Origin: an uncultured Bacteroidales bacterium
Lineage (GTDB): Bacteria > Bacteroidota > Bacteroidia > Bacteroidales > Paludibacteraceae
Length of the DNA stretch: 64,000 nt
Assembly (NCBI GenBank): GCA_900317745.1
Contig: ONHW01000001.1
Span: 62,001 to 126,000 of the forward strand
Direction of reading: 5' to 3'
A program made the translations under genes and the position numbers. This document shows, piece after piece, positions 62,510 through 64,000 of this stretch (its first letter is position 1; each line of letters starts with the position of its first letter). Under the pieces are notes generated by a model. The model was given only the letters and a program-made list of their open reading frames with translations. It searched no databases and was not told the origin of the DNA.

Positions 62510-64000
62510 TCATCGCGTTTCATTCAATCTGACGCCAGTCACGTCATAGCGTTCACCGTTGCGGATAATCACAACGTGGTCGTTCTCGATAATCTTGCAC
62601 GGCCTGTTGTCACCGGCTACAAGTTGTACGGGCGCGTTAAGCGTACCGGCGTGGCTGTCGGCAGCGTAACGGATCGTTTCACCAACAACAGTCAGCGGCT
62701 GATCGTCAGCAGTTGTGAAGCGCAGTTCACCGTGGCTGTCGGACTGCACGGTAAGGAAGTACAGCACCTGATCATCTACGGTTACGGGAGATGCCACGCC
62801 TACGAGCTGCTCGCCTATATACGCCTTCAGTCCATCACCTTCGACCGTAGCAATCATGGTCATGTTCGTGGCAGCGTTCGGGTTGGTATATTGAGTTGCC
62901 TCGCCTGACAGACCGCTATCGCTGACAGAAGAACTGCGACGCGGAGCATTACTACTCCGGTTGTAGAAACGCAGATTGACGGAGCCATTGCCTAATCGAC
63001 GGAAGAGGTAGCCCTCACCGGGACGGAGAGCAGTGAGATCGCCCTTCCAGTGTTTGTCGGTGGAGAAGACTGCAAAGTGGTCGTGACTCTTGATGATATC
63101 ACCTGCCGAAGCATGGTCGTAATAGTCAGTCAGAGCCTCAGCAAGCGGCGTTATCCTGTCGAACAGGCATGGCAGCACATTCCATAATCCGTCGCCACGC
63201 AGCGTGATCTGTTTGCCGGCTTCGGACAGTTTGTCGCCGTTCAGGCGCAGGGTGTTACCCCGGGCTGCATACATCATGTATATCTGCTTGTAATCCCATC
63301 CGCCCAACGTGCCTACAAAGGCGTCAGACTGCTCGCTGTAGGTGCTGAACTGCCGGTTGGCAGGGTTCTTGATCAGGTCCCCTTCCGTCCACGGCTGTTG
63401 TCCTGTAACCGATAAACCGTTATCGGGTATCGACAGGTACGTAGAGATCCAGTTCCATCCTGTACTGAGATCGATGTTCTGTGTTTCGGAGCCGGAGGTG
63501 GTGAACACTATCGGTTGGTCGTCGCCGCAGCCATACACAAAGCCGTGTGTAAAGGTGATCTTGCGACTCGGATTGAGGTTGAACACCTTGCCCGTAGATG
63601 CCTGCCAGAGTTGGAAGTTCACCTCCTTGCGTGTCATCTCTTCGCTACCATATACGGTGAGGAACAGTTCGGAGTTGTTGGTGGCGGGATCAAAGGCTAC
63701 GTGAGCCATACCTACGCACTCGTTGCGATAGAGGGCATAGACTCGGTCGTTAGGATCGGTATCATATACCGTACTGCCGTCAGCCGTATGGATCATTACC
63801 TTACCGCAAATAGACATATTGAGCGAATATTTGCCCTTATCCACTTCTTCATACGGCGGATAAGCCTCCACATGATATTCAACCTCCAGCGGCTCGCTAA
63901 GGCCGTTCTCGTCGGTCAGATAGACAATGTCCATATATTCGCCTGCGGGCATGTCGGTGTTGTAATAGAAGCGTATCACCTTGTCCTGCATCGGGTCGAT
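62510..64000 (-). CDS. Large surface protein, C-terminal part
   Basis: The minus-strand frame has no stop up to the right edge, so this is the 3' part (about 496 codons) of a longer gene. The protein is beta-rich with Ig-like parts (AGEYMDIVYLTDENGLSEPLEVEYHVEAYPP, STGWNWISTYLSIPDNG). The last residues, CKIIENDHVVIIRNGERYDVTGVRL, resemble the short C-terminal tail common on exported surface proteins in Bacteroidales; whether it works as a type IX sorting signal is unknown. No catalytic motif is seen in this part. Confidence 0.75.
   Translation of the reverse strand: MDPMQDKVIRFYYNTDMPAGEYMDIVYLTDENGLSEPLEVEYHVEAYPPYEEVDKGKYSLNMSICGKVMIHTADGSTVYDTDPNDRVYALYRNECVGMAHVAFDPATNNSELFLTVYGSEEMTRKEVNFQLWQASTGKVFNLNPSRKITFTHGFVYGCGDDQPIVFTTSGSETQNIDLSTGWNWISTYLSIPDNGLSVTGQQPWTEGDLIKNPANRQFSTYSEQSDAFVGTLGGWDYKQIYMMYAARGNTLRLNGDKLSEAGKQITLRGDGLWNVLPCLFDRITPLAEALTDYYDHASAGDIIKSHDHFAVFSTDKHWKGDLTALRPGEGYLFRRLGNGSVNLRFYNRSSNAPRRSSSVSDSGLSGEATQYTNPNAATNMTMIATVEGDGLKAYIGEQLVGVASPVTVDDQVLYFLTVQSDSHGELRFTTADDQPLTVVGETIRYAADSHAGTLNAPVQLVAGDNRPCKIIENDHVVIIRNGERYDVTGVRLNETR

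Overview
The window reads as a chromosomal segment of a member of the order Bacteroidales (phylum Bacteroidota). The evidence is the promoter type seen again and again (TTTG, a spacer of about 20 bases, then TAnnTTTG), gene neighbourhoods usual for that order (mnmG-apt-uvrC, nfeD-floA, potABCD with a membrane-tailed PotD, a TPR protein with a barrel protein), and families largely confined to it (Calycin-like lipoprotein, DUF3316, the YIDLGLPSGTLWA domain). I cannot assign a family or genus. No tRNA, rRNA, CRISPR array, integrase or transposase is visible.

Layout. 1-5253 (+): end of a c-di-AMP cyclase gene, metG, tdk, priA. 5284-13249 (-): lipoprotein, TonB-dependent receptor, a winged-helix regulator, recJ, a nitrilase-family amidase, floA, nfeD and a Nudix hydrolase. 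13667-23118 (+): a first accessory island, more AT-rich, with an AlbA_2 protein, a Bro-N protein, a GIY-YIG protein, a restriction-modification fusion with its specificity subunit, and DUF4209 and DUF2971 proteins. 23119-24260 is non-coding and repeat-rich. 24261-36321 (+): PKD lipoprotein, glycogen synthase, potABCD, a 978-residue TPR protein and an outer-membrane barrel. 36353-37271 (-): queE and queD. 37469-39630 (+): aldehyde dehydrogenase and a membrane-anchored surface protein. 39683-52103: a second accessory island. 52104-52790 (-): a membrane protein. 53042-62435 (+): topA, yraN, mnmG, apt, uvrC, tsaE, a DUF3316 protein and an S41 protease lipoprotein. 62510-64000 (-): end of a large surface protein.

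The most unusual part is 39.7-51.1 kb. Nine genes from 42644 to 51075 lie on one strand with gaps of 26 bases or less, or overlap, so they look like one operon: TerB-like protein, voltage-gated-type potassium channel, secreted protein of unknown family, a DUF4236/TerB/FtsK-gamma/CbbX-type AAA+ protein, a membrane-anchored DNA/RNA non-specific endonuclease, and the four His-Xaa-Ser (HXS) genes hxsA, hxsD, hxsB, hxsC. The HXS genes are a recognised radical-SAM peptide-modification cassette. I know of no description of it joined to a channel, an AAA+ protein and a nuclease. The operon is preceded by about 900 bases of hairpin-rich non-coding DNA with two promoters, a probable structured RNA ending in a terminator-like hairpin, and one copy of a duplicated three-hairpin element whose other copy precedes an AlbA_2 gene.

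Other notable points are a 16-bp parS site with no mismatch between mnmG and apt, a heptamer repeat (GTCGATA/GTCGAAA) that has entered the coding sequence of glycogen synthase, and two intergenic regions 28 kb apart that share diverged non-coding sequence. Functions are inferred from motifs and neighbourhood read by eye; no database search was run.
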